From an uncultured Veillonella sp. (lineage in GTDB: Bacteria > Bacillota > Negativicutes > Veillonellales > Veillonellaceae), in contig NZ_UQYC01000006.1 of NCBI RefSeq assembly GCF_900545205.1, positions 1 through 39,618 of the forward strand: a DNA stretch of 39,618 bases, read 5' to 3'. The position numbers and the translations under genes are program-made. Shown here one piece after another: positions 8,747-15,420 of the stretch (position 1 is its first letter; the number at the start of each line of letters is the position of its first letter). Below the pieces are notes generated by a model. The model searched no databases. It was given only the letters and a program-made list of their open reading frames with translations, and was not told where the DNA came from.

Positions 8747-9634
8747 TTAATTCTCTGCTAAGAATGCAGCGACCTCGTCCTTTGTAGGCATGCCGCCTTG
8801 GGCACCTAATCGTTGGATGGAGAGGGCTGCGGCCGCGTTGCCGTAATGTAATGCATCGGCTAAGCTTTTACCATTAACGATAGCTGTTGCAAAGGCACCG
8901 TTGAAGGTATCGCCTGCGCCAGTAGTATCTACCGGTTCAACCTTGAAGCCAGATACAGTGTGAATTTCGCCATTATCCGCATAGCCTACACCTTTACTGC
9001 CAAGGGTAACGATGATTTTATTTTCGTTAGCTAGTAATGTTTCCTCTGTAGATTGGTTAGGGTAGAGGGCAGATAGCTCGTGCTCATTTGGCGTAATATA
9101 GGTTGCCAATTCTAACCACTCAGGATTGAGGTCAGCCGCTGGAGCTGGATTTAAGAGGACTTTCACATTAGCCTCGTGGCAACGACGAACGATGTATTCG
9201 ATTGTGGGAATAGGGATTTCGTTTTGCACCATTACGAGATCCGCTTGCTCGATAGCAGACCAAGCGTTATCTACAACGTTTTTGTCTACCTTAGCATTGG
9301 CGCCTGCAATCACGATGATGCTGTTATCGCCTTCAGCTAATGTAATATGGGCTGTACCTGTTGTAGTATTCGGTACGGTAACGATGTAATCTGTATTGAT
9401 ATGATTTTCCTTTAGGTTATCCATAATCATTTGGCCGTATGCATCTTTACCGATACAACCTATCATAGTAACCTCTGCACCGAGACGAGCAGCAGCTACC
9501 GCCTGGTTTGCACCTTTACCGCCGTGGGCGATGTGCAATTCGTTGCCCATGATTGTTTCGCCTGCCGCCGGACGTTTATCCGCGAGCACTACAATATCCA
9601 TGTTGCAACTACCAATAACAACAATGCGATTCAT
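8747..9634 (-). CDS. rbsK: Ribokinase
   Basis: A 295-residue PfkB-family kinase that phosphorylates ribose to ribose 5-phosphate. Signature 1 is seen as GGKGANQAVAAARLGA, and the C-terminal signature 2 as DTTGAGDTFNGAFA with the catalytic Asp and the GAGD anion hole. GSCNMDIV at the N-terminus and LLNPAPA in the middle are also typical. First gene of the operon rbsKDACB with AAGGAG before its ATG. No regulator gene (rbsR) is present here; the product would feed the pentose phosphate pathway and PRPP, the precursor of the histidine pathway encoded further along. Confidence 0.95.
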   Translation of the reverse strand: MNRIVVIGSCNMDIVVLADKRPAAGETIMGNELHIAHGGKGANQAVAAARLGAEVTMIGCIGKDAYGQMIMDNLKENHINTDYIVTVPNTTTGTAHITLAEGDNSIIVIAGANAKVDKNVVDNAWSAIEQADLVMVQNEIPIPTIEYIVRRCHEANVKVLLNPAPAADLNPEWLELATYITPNEHELSALYPNQSTEETLLANENKIIVTLGSKGVGYADNGEIHTVSGFKVEPVDTTGAGDTFNGAFATAIVNGKSLADALHYGNAAAALSIQRLGAQGGMPTKDEVAAFLAEN

Positions 9635-9976
9635 AATAACTCCTTAATCAGCCTCAGCCCTAAGTGGGACTAAAAATGGATATCGTTAATTTTTATACAC
9701 AGCTTTTGAGATATTTTATACAGCAAAATGTATATATAAATAGTATCGATAACCGCATAGGCGTTTACTTTCACATATCTATTAGTATAACTTAATCATT
9801 TATTAGTATAGCCTAAATACGAAAGTTTATCTATATAAATAACTATAAAATATGGGTATAAGAAAAGGTATACCCAACATCTATGTTACATGAGTAAAAA
9901 TGTACTGATTAGATTTTAGATATACCTCTTTGAATGGTAATTTTATTATTGAAAAAGTATTGGATAAGATCAAACG
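9635..9976. other. Intergenic region holding the rbs promoter
   Basis: 342 bp without a gene. It must contain the minus-strand promoter of rbsK, but I could not settle on one -35/-10 pair. A direct repeat ATTAGTATA occurs at 9781-9789 and 9802-9810, exactly 21 bp apart, which could be a regulator site. No convincing LacI-type palindrome was found. Confidence 0.4.
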
Positions 9977-10303
9977 TTATAATCCGTTTAGTATATTTAC
10001 ATAATCTTGTCGTTGATCAAGTATAGAGATTAAATAAATAGTTTTAGTATTCTCTACAACTGTATAGAAAATAATAAGTTTATCTAAAATCAACATTCGA
10101 AAGTCGCTGTCATTAAGTGCTCTAATTTTAGGTGTAGTCCCCATATATGGATGGTTCATAAGATTTGAAATCGAATTTTGAATATTTTCTTTGACTTGTA
10201 TAGCTGTTTCTTTTGAAAATTGCATAGCTATATAAAGTATTTGCTGATGTAGCTCTTTATTGAACTTTTCCGTAGGAATGATAGTGTAAGTTTGGGCTTT
10301 CAT
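9977..10303 (-). CDS. RelE/ParE family toxin
   Basis: A 108-residue protein of the RelE/ParE superfamily. It has the small basic alpha/beta layout of the family: YTIIPTEKFNKELHQQILYIA at the N-terminus (two helices), a central NLMNHPYMGTTPKIRAL, then FRMLILDKLIIFYTVVENTKTIYLISILDQRQDY, where the final strands hold the usual Arg and Tyr. Length fits. The gene starts 4 nt after the antitoxin stop and its ribosome site overlaps that stop, giving tight coupling. Whether it cuts mRNA (RelE) or poisons gyrase (ParE) cannot be decided here. Confidence 0.82.
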   Translation of the reverse strand: MKAQTYTIIPTEKFNKELHQQILYIAMQFSKETAIQVKENIQNSISNLMNHPYMGTTPKIRALNDSDFRMLILDKLIIFYTVVENTKTIYLISILDQRQDYVNILNGL

Positions 10304-10307
10304 GGAG

Positions 10308-10589
10308 TTACCCCATTTGATCTAGCATTTTATCGATACTGCTGAAGGTTTCATCAAGTGTAGTAGTGCGACCTTGAATGATATCGTTTTGCCCTTCTAC
10401 AAGAGAGGATAGTAACTCTATTTTTGACTTTAACATATTATATGTATTATAGCCGAGACTTACGGTATCACCACGACCATTTACAGTAATAATGGCAGCC
10501 TCATCTTTAAGTTGTAAGGATTTAGAAATTTCAGGATACTTATTTCGTAAATCAGAGGATGGTCGAATTGTTTCACGTAATATTCCCAT
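10308..10589 (-). CDS. Phd/YefM-type antitoxin
   Basis: A 93-residue protein with the Phd/YefM N-terminal DNA-binding fold: SDLRNKYPEISKSLQLKDEAAIITVNGRGDTVSLGYNTYNML, shown here as one recognisable pattern of strand-helix-strand with the NGRGD turn. The C-terminal half (LVEGQNDIIQGRTTTLDETF) would wrap the toxin. First gene of the two-gene unit, AAGGAG before the ATG. Such antitoxins repress their own operon; the large palindrome at 10626-10679 just upstream is the obvious operator candidate. Confidence 0.8.
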   Translation of the reverse strand: MGILRETIRPSSDLRNKYPEISKSLQLKDEAAIITVNGRGDTVSLGYNTYNMLKSKIELLSSLVEGQNDIIQGRTTTLDETFSSIDKMLDQMG

Positions 10590-10625
10590 AGTTATCTCCT
10601 TATAATTTTAAAAGTGTTAGTTCAT

Positions 10626-10679
10626 TATTTATATACTGTAATTATATCATTTAAACGATATAATTACAGTATATAAATA
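10626..10679. promoter_or_regulatory. 54-bp near-perfect palindrome upstream of the toxin-antitoxin pair
   Basis: Left arm 10626-10648 and right arm 10657-10679 are perfectly complementary over 23 bp around an 8-nt centre (ATTTAAAC). The core contains ACTGTAATTATATC and its complement. The palindrome starts 37 bp upstream of the antitoxin ATG. It is much longer than a single operator and could hold two to four binding sites for the antitoxin dimer. Confidence 0.65.
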
Positions 10680-10741
10680 TATATGAGATATTTAATTCAA
10701 ATAGGGTTAACTAGATACTTTAATCATAAATGATATATAAA

Positions 10742-10774
10742 AAGACCATCTTCAAGCGCATTGAAGATAGTCTT
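10742..10774 (-). terminator. Terminator of the NAD(P)-binding protein gene
   Basis: On the minus strand AAGACTATCTTCAA / TTGAAGATGGTCTT (one G-T pair) is followed by a T-rich run. It lies about 60 nt after the stop of the gene ending at 10832. Confidence 0.8.
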
Positions 10775-10831
10775 GTATTGGTATATAGGATTTTCTCTTT
10801 TTTACTAAATATATATTTATATAGTTATATA

Positions 10832-11488
10832 TTAGTGAAAGCTTGGTTTGTCGTAGTGCGTGCCTGGTTCGCCAATACCGATGCTTGCGCGGTGGAATGG
10901 TGTTTCATCATCTACATGTAAGATGTCGAAGATGGCTTTTACTACTGCTTCTCGTGTAACTTGGGCATCGTTAAATTGAACGCCTTCAGGAATAAGCTCA
11001 TAATTTGTATTTTCCGGATCATTGTAGAGCCATGTGAGACGCAAGATTGTGTAGTTTAAATTGGATTCGCGCAACACATTGCGTGCTTGTCGTTCGCCTT
11101 GGACATAGCTAATAGGCAAGCTGTCGAAGGTCCATTTTTCAAGTGCTGCAGGGAATTCGCCAGAAAGACCTGCCATAGAAAGGCCGATAACACGGCGTAC
11201 ATTCTTACGGCTCAATGCTTTCACAATAGCCGCCATATCACTGCCAGACTCCATAGCGCCTACAAATACGATCTCTGCATTTGTTACAGCTTCCTCTAAT
11301 TTAGCAGGGTTTTGGAAAGAACCCTCGATGACAGTAACGCGTTCATGCTCTAAAATCTCTGGATGTAAACGCGTACTCAATTGGCGACCATATAATGTAA
11401 GATGCATATCTGTATATGTTAATAATGTAGCAGTCAACTTTTGTGCAATTTGGCCTGCGGCCCCTAAAATTGTAATATATTTGTACAT
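10832..11488 (-). CDS. NAD(P)-binding, NmrA/SDR-like protein
   Basis: A 218-residue atypical short-chain dehydrogenase with an N-terminal Rossmann fold. The dinucleotide-binding motif is ILGAAGQIAQKL (residues 8-19), followed by the strand MHLTLYGRQ whose Arg could select NADP. Later segments VRRVIGLSMAGLSGEF and NYTILRLTWLYNDPEN match NAD(P)H-binding (NAD_binding_10) proteins, which often sense redox state or reduce small substrates. Cytoplasmic, no membrane segment. Monocistronic, AGGAGG before ATG, own terminator. Substrate unknown. Confidence 0.78.
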   Translation of the reverse strand: MYKYITILGAAGQIAQKLTATLLTYTDMHLTLYGRQLSTRLHPEILEHERVTVIEGSFQNPAKLEEAVTNAEIVFVGAMESGSDMAAIVKALSRKNVRRVIGLSMAGLSGEFPAALEKWTFDSLPISYVQGERQARNVLRESNLNYTILRLTWLYNDPENTNYELIPEGVQFNDAQVTREAVVKAIFDILHVDDETPFHRASIGIGEPGTHYDKPSFH

Positions 11489-11622
11489 ATAGACCTCCTA
11501 TGTCCTAGGCATAAGTATTTGTATGCATTATATCACAACTATATGACGAGAAAGTGAGAATAGAAATTTAATTATGATAGTAAAAGTTAGTTTTCTCAGC
11601 TGTAAAATAAAATTAGATATGG

Positions 11623-11628
11623 TATAAT
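11623..11628 (+). promoter_or_regulatory. Extended -10 box driving the putative antitoxin RNA
   Basis: TGGTATAAT is a perfect extended -10 (TGnTATAAT). Transcription would start near 11635 and run rightwards into the 3' end of the opposing holin-like toxin gene. No open frame follows, as expected for a regulatory RNA. Confidence 0.6.
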
Positions 11629-11634
11629 ACGAAA

Positions 11635-11742
11635 TAAGAAGAGCCAATTAACGTTCTGGTATGCGTTAGGCTCATCTCCTGGAAATAAGATAATGAGAAA
11701 TGGCCTAACGTCCCATTTGGGGTGTTAGGTCATTCTTATTTT
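11635..11742 (+). ncRNA. Putative antisense antitoxin RNA of a type I system
   Basis: A predicted transcript of about 105 nt, convergent with and overlapping the 3' part of the toxin mRNA. It begins at the extended -10 box at 11623 and ends at a hairpin (702-714 with 719-731 of the 11-kb block, i.e. 11702-11731) followed by ATTCTTATTTT. It carries CATCTCCT at 11673-11680, complementary to the toxin ribosome-binding site AGGAGATG, so besides 3' duplex formation it could also mask translation. A second pairing option (CGTTAGGC 11664-11671 with GCCTAACG 11703-11710) competes with the terminator. All of this is inferred from sequence. Confidence 0.55.
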
Positions 11743-11804
11743 ACAATAAGAATGACTAATGTTGCGAACGCAATCATTAATGATATGGCTTCAAATACAG
11801 TCAT
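11736..11804 (-). CDS. Holin-like toxic peptide (TxpA/BsrG-like, type I toxin)
   Basis: A 22-codon frame encoding MTVFEAISLMIAFATLVILI followed by VK and a stop. The start MTV(F/Y)Exxx(L/M)MI is the hallmark of the Hol_Tox family that includes TxpA and BsrG of Bacillus; the rest is one hydrophobic helix ending in Lys. It is shorter than BsrG (38 residues). The ribosome site GGAGATGG is strong but lies in a 9-bp hairpin (CATCTCCTT 11810-11818 with AAGGAGATG 11829-11837), so translation should be blocked in the full-length mRNA. The minus-strand promoter near 11885-11912 and the opposing RNA at 11635 complete a type I toxin-antitoxin layout. Too short for routine gene callers. Confidence 0.75.
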   Translation of the reverse strand: MTVFEAISLMIAFATLVILIVK

Positions 11805-11809
11805 ATCAC

Positions 11810-11837
11810 CATCTCCTTTCAATGTACGAAGGAGATG
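11810..11837 (-). promoter_or_regulatory. Hairpin sequestering the toxin ribosome-binding site
   Basis: CATCTCCTT and AAGGAGATG pair perfectly over 9 bp. In the minus-strand mRNA this hides AAGGAGATG, the Shine-Dalgarno of the peptide starting at 11804. Confidence 0.75.
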
Positions 11838-11884
11838 AACCAACACACGTTAATTGGCTCCTATTAGTATCGTATATTAGTTAT

Positions 11885-11912
11885 ATTATAAAGAAAAGTG
11901 ACTAATAGTCAC
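11885..11912 (-). promoter_or_regulatory. Promoter of the holin-like toxin, with overlapping palindromes
   Basis: On the minus strand GTGACT (11912-11907) and TATAAT (11890-11885) are 16 bp apart. The start would be near 11878, giving a 5' leader of about 75 nt. The -35 is covered by GTGACT-AAT-AGTCAC (11898-11912) and the perfect 14-bp palindrome GTCACCTAGGTGAC (11908-11921). GTGAC(T/C)AATAG is directly repeated 19 bp apart (11898, 11917). These look like operator sites. Confidence 0.55.
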
Positions 11913-12017
11913 CTAGGTGACCAATAGAGTCATTAGTAAGAAGAGTTAGCACGTGCAAAAGTCCTCGAAGAATGATAAAATATAGATTATATATTCATTT
12001 TTAGAAAAGAGGCTATT

Positions 12018-13613
12018 ATGGAACGGATTCAAGATCTTGTGTACACGCATGTGCAGGGTGGCCAGTTTAGATGGGTTACTGTCAGCACATTGATGCTCGC
12101 ATTGGGCACGATATTGCATTTGGTGAGCCCTAGTGTGGCTGGGGTAACGCCAAACTGGACGATTGCTACGTACTGCGTAGCTATTTTATTGACTCGTCCT
12201 AGTTTGAGTCAAACATTGGGGATTGGCCTTGTAGCGGCACTTATCAATGTTTTGACATCTAAGTCAGCATTCCCTTACGGCAACTTGTTGTCTGAACCAG
12301 GCGGTGCGTTGACAGCGGCTCTCGTAACACGTGCGATGTTGTCTGTGAAGTTTCGTAAAATCGGTGGTTTCGATTTAACACCAATCGTATCTGGTTTCTT
12401 AGCAACTGTTGTATCTGGTGGTATCTTTGTTACTCTCTTATGGCAAGTGCTTGGTTTACCAAATAATGTATACATGTACGGCATGTGGCCATTGGTACTT
12501 ATCGTAGGTGCTTTGAATGGTGCTATTACGCCAATTTTATACATTCCGGCGCAACGTCTATTCTCTAAACGCGGCATGTTGCCAAGTGCGGATCAATTGA
12601 CGTCTGACCATAGTCATATGACGATCTTGCCTGAGCGCCAAGCTAAAATCTCTATTGAGCACGTAAATTACTACCATCCAAAGGCGACTACACCGTCTCT
12701 TGAAAACATCAATCTCGATGTACATGATGGGGACTTCCTTGTTGTGACTGGTCCTGCTGGTTGTGGTAAAAGTACCCTTTGCATGGCTATGGTAGGGGCG
12801 GTGCCTAAATTCTACGGCGGTCGTCTTGAAGGCATGGTCTTTGTAGATGGTAAAGCGACTACGCAAATGGAAATTCCAGAGCTTGCGAACCACATCGGTG
12901 TTGTTCTTGCCGACTATGATACGCAACTCGTAACGATGACAGTTCGTGAAGAAGTAGCGTTTGCTATGGAAAATCGCGGTTATGACCGTGAAACTATTAA
13001 AGCTCGTTCTGAAGAGGTATTTAAGCAAGTTGGTCTTGTAGGCTTAGAAGACCGTAAGATTACAAGCTTGTCTGGTGGTCAACGCCAACGTTTGGCCATC
13101 GCTTCCGTATTGGCTACGAACCCAACAGTTCTTGTGCTTGATGAACCAACAAGCTCCCTCGATCCAGATGGGACTGCAGAATTATATCGCCTCGTAGGTG
13201 ATTTAAATCAAAAACACGGTATTACCGTTGTTGTTATCGATCATGATTTGCACGCTGTGTTGCCGTATGCGAACCGCATGGCTCTCATGGTGGATGGCTC
13301 CGTTGCATGTGATGCGGATGTACCGACTACGCTTCGTTACATGTACGAACATAATATTCACGTAGATGCATTGCCATCTGTGTTCACTACGTACATGGAA
13401 CTTGAACAAGCGGGCTTCCACAGTGATGAACCTTGGCTCAGCATTGAGTCTGCTATCAAGGGCTTGCACCAAATTGAAATGGCTCACGCTATTCAAAACG
13501 AGGTGCATGGTGAAAGCAACTCTCCAGCTAATCAATCTAATACAGTAGACAACAAACAACCAATTCAACGCGTTGATGATGTACAAGGAAAGGACGGTGG
13601 CGCTCATGCTTAA
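12018..13613 (+). CDS. ECF transporter: TrpP-like substrate component fused to an ATPase
   Basis: A 531-residue fusion. Residues 1 to about 185 are membrane-embedded (about five to six helices) and resemble the TrpP tryptophan-transport S component: LHLVSPSVAGVTPNWTIATY and LTSKSAFPYGNLLSEPGGAL correspond to TrpP's GMKPD and TTGFPGGQLPN regions. Residues about 212-450 are an EcfA-type ATPase with Walker A GPAGCGKST (245-253), LSGGQRQRLAIA (351-), Walker B VLVLDEPTSSLD (D375) and H-loop IDHDLH. The tail (about 480-531) is polar and low in complexity. The usual arrangement keeps S and A as separate chains. It overlaps the next ATPase gene by 8 nt; ecfT follows. The substrate (tryptophan) is an inference of moderate strength. 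Confidence 0.82.
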   Translation: MERIQDLVYTHVQGGQFRWVTVSTLMLALGTILHLVSPSVAGVTPNWTIATYCVAILLTRPSLSQTLGIGLVAALINVLTSKSAFPYGNLLSEPGGALTAALVTRAMLSVKFRKIGGFDLTPIVSGFLATVVSGGIFVTLLWQVLGLPNNVYMYGMWPLVLIVGALNGAITPILYIPAQRLFSKRGMLPSADQLTSDHSHMTILPERQAKISIEHVNYYHPKATTPSLENINLDVHDGDFLVVTGPAGCGKSTLCMAMVGAVPKFYGGRLEGMVFVDGKATTQMEIPELANHIGVVLADYDTQLVTMTVREEVAFAMENRGYDRETIKARSEEVFKQVGLVGLEDRKITSLSGGQRQRLAIASVLATNPTVLVLDEPTSSLDPDGTAELYRLVGDLNQKHGITVVVIDHDLHAVLPYANRMALMVDGSVACDADVPTTLRYMYEHNIHVDALPSVFTTYMELEQAGFHSDEPWLSIESAIKGLHQIEMAHAIQNEVHGESNSPANQSNTVDNKQPIQRVDDVQGKDGGAHA

Positions 13614-14418
13614 GGTTGAAAATATCCGTTTTGGCTATGTGCCATCCGTAGACATCTTCCGTGATGTGACTTTCACCATCGAAGGTGGCGAATATATCGC
13701 CATCGGTGGTCGCAATGGTTGTGGTAAAACGACTATCACTCGTTTGCTTGTAGGCCTTGAAAAGGCTAGCGAAGGCCGCATGTACTATAACGGTACAGAT
13801 ATTACATCTATGCCACCATCTAAACGCGGTCAATTCATTGGCTATGTATTCCAACAACCGGATCGCCAAATGTTTAGACCTACTGTAGCCACAGAGGTTG
13901 CCTTCGGCCCTGAGTCTTTGGGACGCAGTAAATCCGAAGTGAAACAAATCGTCGACGAAGTGTTGGAACGCACAGGTATTGCTCACTTGCGTGATGCGTA
14001 TCCTCCAACATTGCGCCGCGGCGAAAAGCAACGCGTTGCTATCGCTTCTGCATTAGCGATGCAATCTAAAATCCTCATCCTCGACGAACCAACAAGTGGT
14101 CAAGATGGTAAGGAAACTAAAGAGTTGTTAGTGTTATTGCGCCAACTCAATCAAGAGGGCATTACGATCCTTCTCATTACACATGATATGGAAATCATGG
14201 CTAGCGAATGTAGCCGTGCGCTTATCATGGGTAATCAAACAGTTGCCTTTGATGGCAGTCCAGAAGAATTGTTCAAGAAATCTACAGATGAACTGCAAGA
14301 CCTAGGCCTTACAAAACCGCCAAGTGTGGAACTTTCACTAGCGGTACCATCCTTAGGCTATTGCAAATCCATGGATGAATTGAAATCTAAGTTAGTGGCT
14401 CAGTTGAGCGGAAAATAG
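13606..14418 (+). CDS. ecfA: ECF transporter ATPase with degenerate signature
   Basis: A 270-residue ABC ATPase starting at ATG 13606, overlapping the upstream stop. Walker A is GRNGCGKT (35-42), the Q-loop VFQQPDRQMF (81-90), Walker B KILILDEPTSG (D160, E161), H-loop ITHD. The signature is LRRGE (136-140) instead of LSGGQ, so two key residues that contact ATP across the dimer are replaced by Arg, and the D-loop reads GQD not SLD. With the canonical signature in the fused ATPase this predicts a heterodimer with one impaired ATP site. The last third (KPPSVELSLAVPSLGY) is the EcfA C-terminal dimer region. It energises uptake through EcfT. Confidence 0.88.
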   Translation: MLKVENIRFGYVPSVDIFRDVTFTIEGGEYIAIGGRNGCGKTTITRLLVGLEKASEGRMYYNGTDITSMPPSKRGQFIGYVFQQPDRQMFRPTVATEVAFGPESLGRSKSEVKQIVDEVLERTGIAHLRDAYPPTLRRGEKQRVAIASALAMQSKILILDEPTSGQDGKETKELLVLLRQLNQEGITILLITHDMEIMASECSRALIMGNQTVAFDGSPEELFKKSTDELQDLGLTKPPSVELSLAVPSLGYCKSMDELKSKLVAQLSGK

Positions 14419-14427
14419 GAGGGACAT

Positions 14428-15096
14428 ATGGAACGTTTAGTACCGTTAACAAAAATCTTGATGACCCTCGCTGTATCCGTGTGGGCCATTCTATTACGCG
14501 ACTGGCAATCTCTATTGGCCTTGGTCGTTGTAGAACTTGTCGTGTTATTCGTTGCAGGTTTACTGATCAAACAACGTAAGGCCGTAGTGGCGTTGACAAG
14601 CTTTGCCGTATTCCTTGGCATCGTTCAATTCCTCGGTAGTGGAGATGTAACATCTGCTATCGTTTCTGGCTTGCGTATGCTCGCTATGACACTTGTATTT
14701 ATCTGCTTATTGGCGACGACAAAATTGCAAGACCTTACAGCGGCGCTTGTAACACAATGCAAAATTCCTTATGAATATGCATTTATGTTCACTGCAGCAC
14801 TTCGTTTTGTGCCTGACTTCATCGCTGAAAGCCATGCTGTACAAGAGGCGCAAGCTTGCCGTGGTTTATCCTTAGAAGGCAACTTCATTAAACGCATCAA
14901 ATCCTATGCGTCTGTTATTCAACCATTGCTCTTAAAATCCTTGGGCCGCTCCGAAACAATGGCGCTATCCCTAGAACTACGTGGCTTTGGTGGTCCAACA
15001 CATAGCTTTGCTGCATCTGTGGGCTTGAAAACTATGGATTACGCAGTGATTGGTGCTTTGATTGTTATTACAGTACTTCTATTCATTATTGTGTAA
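14428..15096 (+). CDS. ecfT: ECF transporter transmembrane component EcfT
   Basis: A 222-residue membrane protein of the CbiQ/EcfT family, coupling the two ATPases to the substrate component. Four to five hydrophobic helices at the N-terminal and C-terminal ends flank the two coupling helices, which carry the family motifs ACRGLSLEG (about 152-160) and LELRGFGGP (about 184-192), each with the essential Arg-Gly. AGGAGG precedes its ATG, 9 nt after the ATPase stop. Slightly shorter than the usual 250-270. Last gene of the three-gene operon. Confidence 0.9.
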   Translation: MERLVPLTKILMTLAVSVWAILLRDWQSLLALVVVELVVLFVAGLLIKQRKAVVALTSFAVFLGIVQFLGSGDVTSAIVSGLRMLAMTLVFICLLATTKLQDLTAALVTQCKIPYEYAFMFTAALRFVPDFIAESHAVQEAQACRGLSLEGNFIKRIKSYASVIQPLLLKSLGRSETMALSLELRGFGGPTHSFAASVGLKTMDYAVIGALIVITVLLFIIV

Positions 15097-15129
15097 TGAA
15101 TAAATTAGACAAATTCATAGAGTTAATTG

Positions 15130-15138
15130 TGTTATAAT
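15130..15138 (+). promoter_or_regulatory. Extended -10 promoter of candidate small RNA 1
   Basis: TGTTATAAT fits TGnTATAAT perfectly; transcription would begin near 15145. It lies 34 bp after the ecfT stop. Confidence 0.55.
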
Positions 15139-15144
15139 TAACTT

Positions 15145-15222
15145 GAAGAGTATGAGGTGCCTCAATTGGTACACCTGAAAGGACACCTAGAAAGGGCGAA
15201 ATTTCTAGGTGTCTTTTGTTTA
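15145..15222 (+). ncRNA. Candidate small RNA (about 78 nt)
   Basis: Starts after the extended -10 at 15130, contains a first stem AGGTG / CACCT, and ends with a perfect 12-bp terminator GACACCTAGAAA / TTTCTAGGTGTC (15182-15193, 15202-15213) plus TTTTGTTT. No coding frame. It could also be a short leader terminated after ecfT; no homologue was recognised. Confidence 0.45.
15182..15221 (+). terminator. Intrinsic terminator
   Basis: Perfect 12-bp stem with an 8-nt loop and TTTTGTTT tail. It would also end transcription of the ECF operon. Confidence 0.9.
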
Positions 15223-15244
15223 TCTTTTGAAAATCTATTTTTGG

Positions 15245-15266
15245 TATACTACTAATAGGTAGTATA
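15245..15266. promoter_or_regulatory. 22-bp palindromic operator candidate on an extended -10
   Basis: TATACTAC-TAATAG-GTAGTATA is a perfect 8+6+8 inverted repeat. Its left arm contains the -10 TATACT of an extended TGGTATACT box, so a dimeric repressor bound here would block transcription of the short unit ending at 15325. Confidence 0.55.
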
Positions 15267-15297
15267 GCGTATAAAATATTGCCTACAATATAACAAA

Positions 15298-15325
15298 AGG
15301 ACGAGTTGAAACTCGTCCTTTTTCT
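15298..15325 (+). terminator. Intrinsic terminator
   Basis: AGGACGAGTT / AACTCGTCCT, 10-bp perfect stem followed by TTTTTC. With the promoter at 15245 it would release an RNA of roughly 65-70 nt. Confidence 0.85.
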
Positions 15326-15420
15326 TGCGTATTGGAGTTATTTTTATATATTATGTTATATAGAAATAATTTTAGTTTTGGATATCGGATTTTGGATATC
15401 AACTGTTTTGAGGAATTCTT

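Larger units (their letters stand above)
11641..11860. repeat. 14-bp perfect inverted repeat flanking the toxin locus
   Basis: GAGCCAATTAACGT at 11641-11654 and its exact complement ACGTTAATTGGCTC at 11847-11860. In the toxin mRNA these would be the extreme 5' and 3' ends and can pair, the long-range closure typical of inactive full-length type I toxin mRNAs. The 3' copy is followed on the minus strand by TTCTTATTT and may also assist termination. Confidence 0.75.
15097..15420. other. Gene-free region with two candidate small transcripts
   Basis: 324 bp after ecfT. It holds two extended -10 boxes (15133-15138 and 15245-15250), two perfect terminator hairpins (15182-15213 and 15298-15319), and a 22-bp palindrome. 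No open frame with a ribosome site is seen between them. Confidence 0.6.

Noticed and set aside
9700..9790. LacI/RbsR operator upstream of rbsK
   Set aside because: A weak TAAACG..GCGGTTA arrangement is visible but not symmetric enough to claim an operator.
13537..14031. 164-codon minus-strand frame within the ECF ATPase genes
   Set aside because: Shadow of two well-supported ATPase genes; no start signal and no family resemblance.
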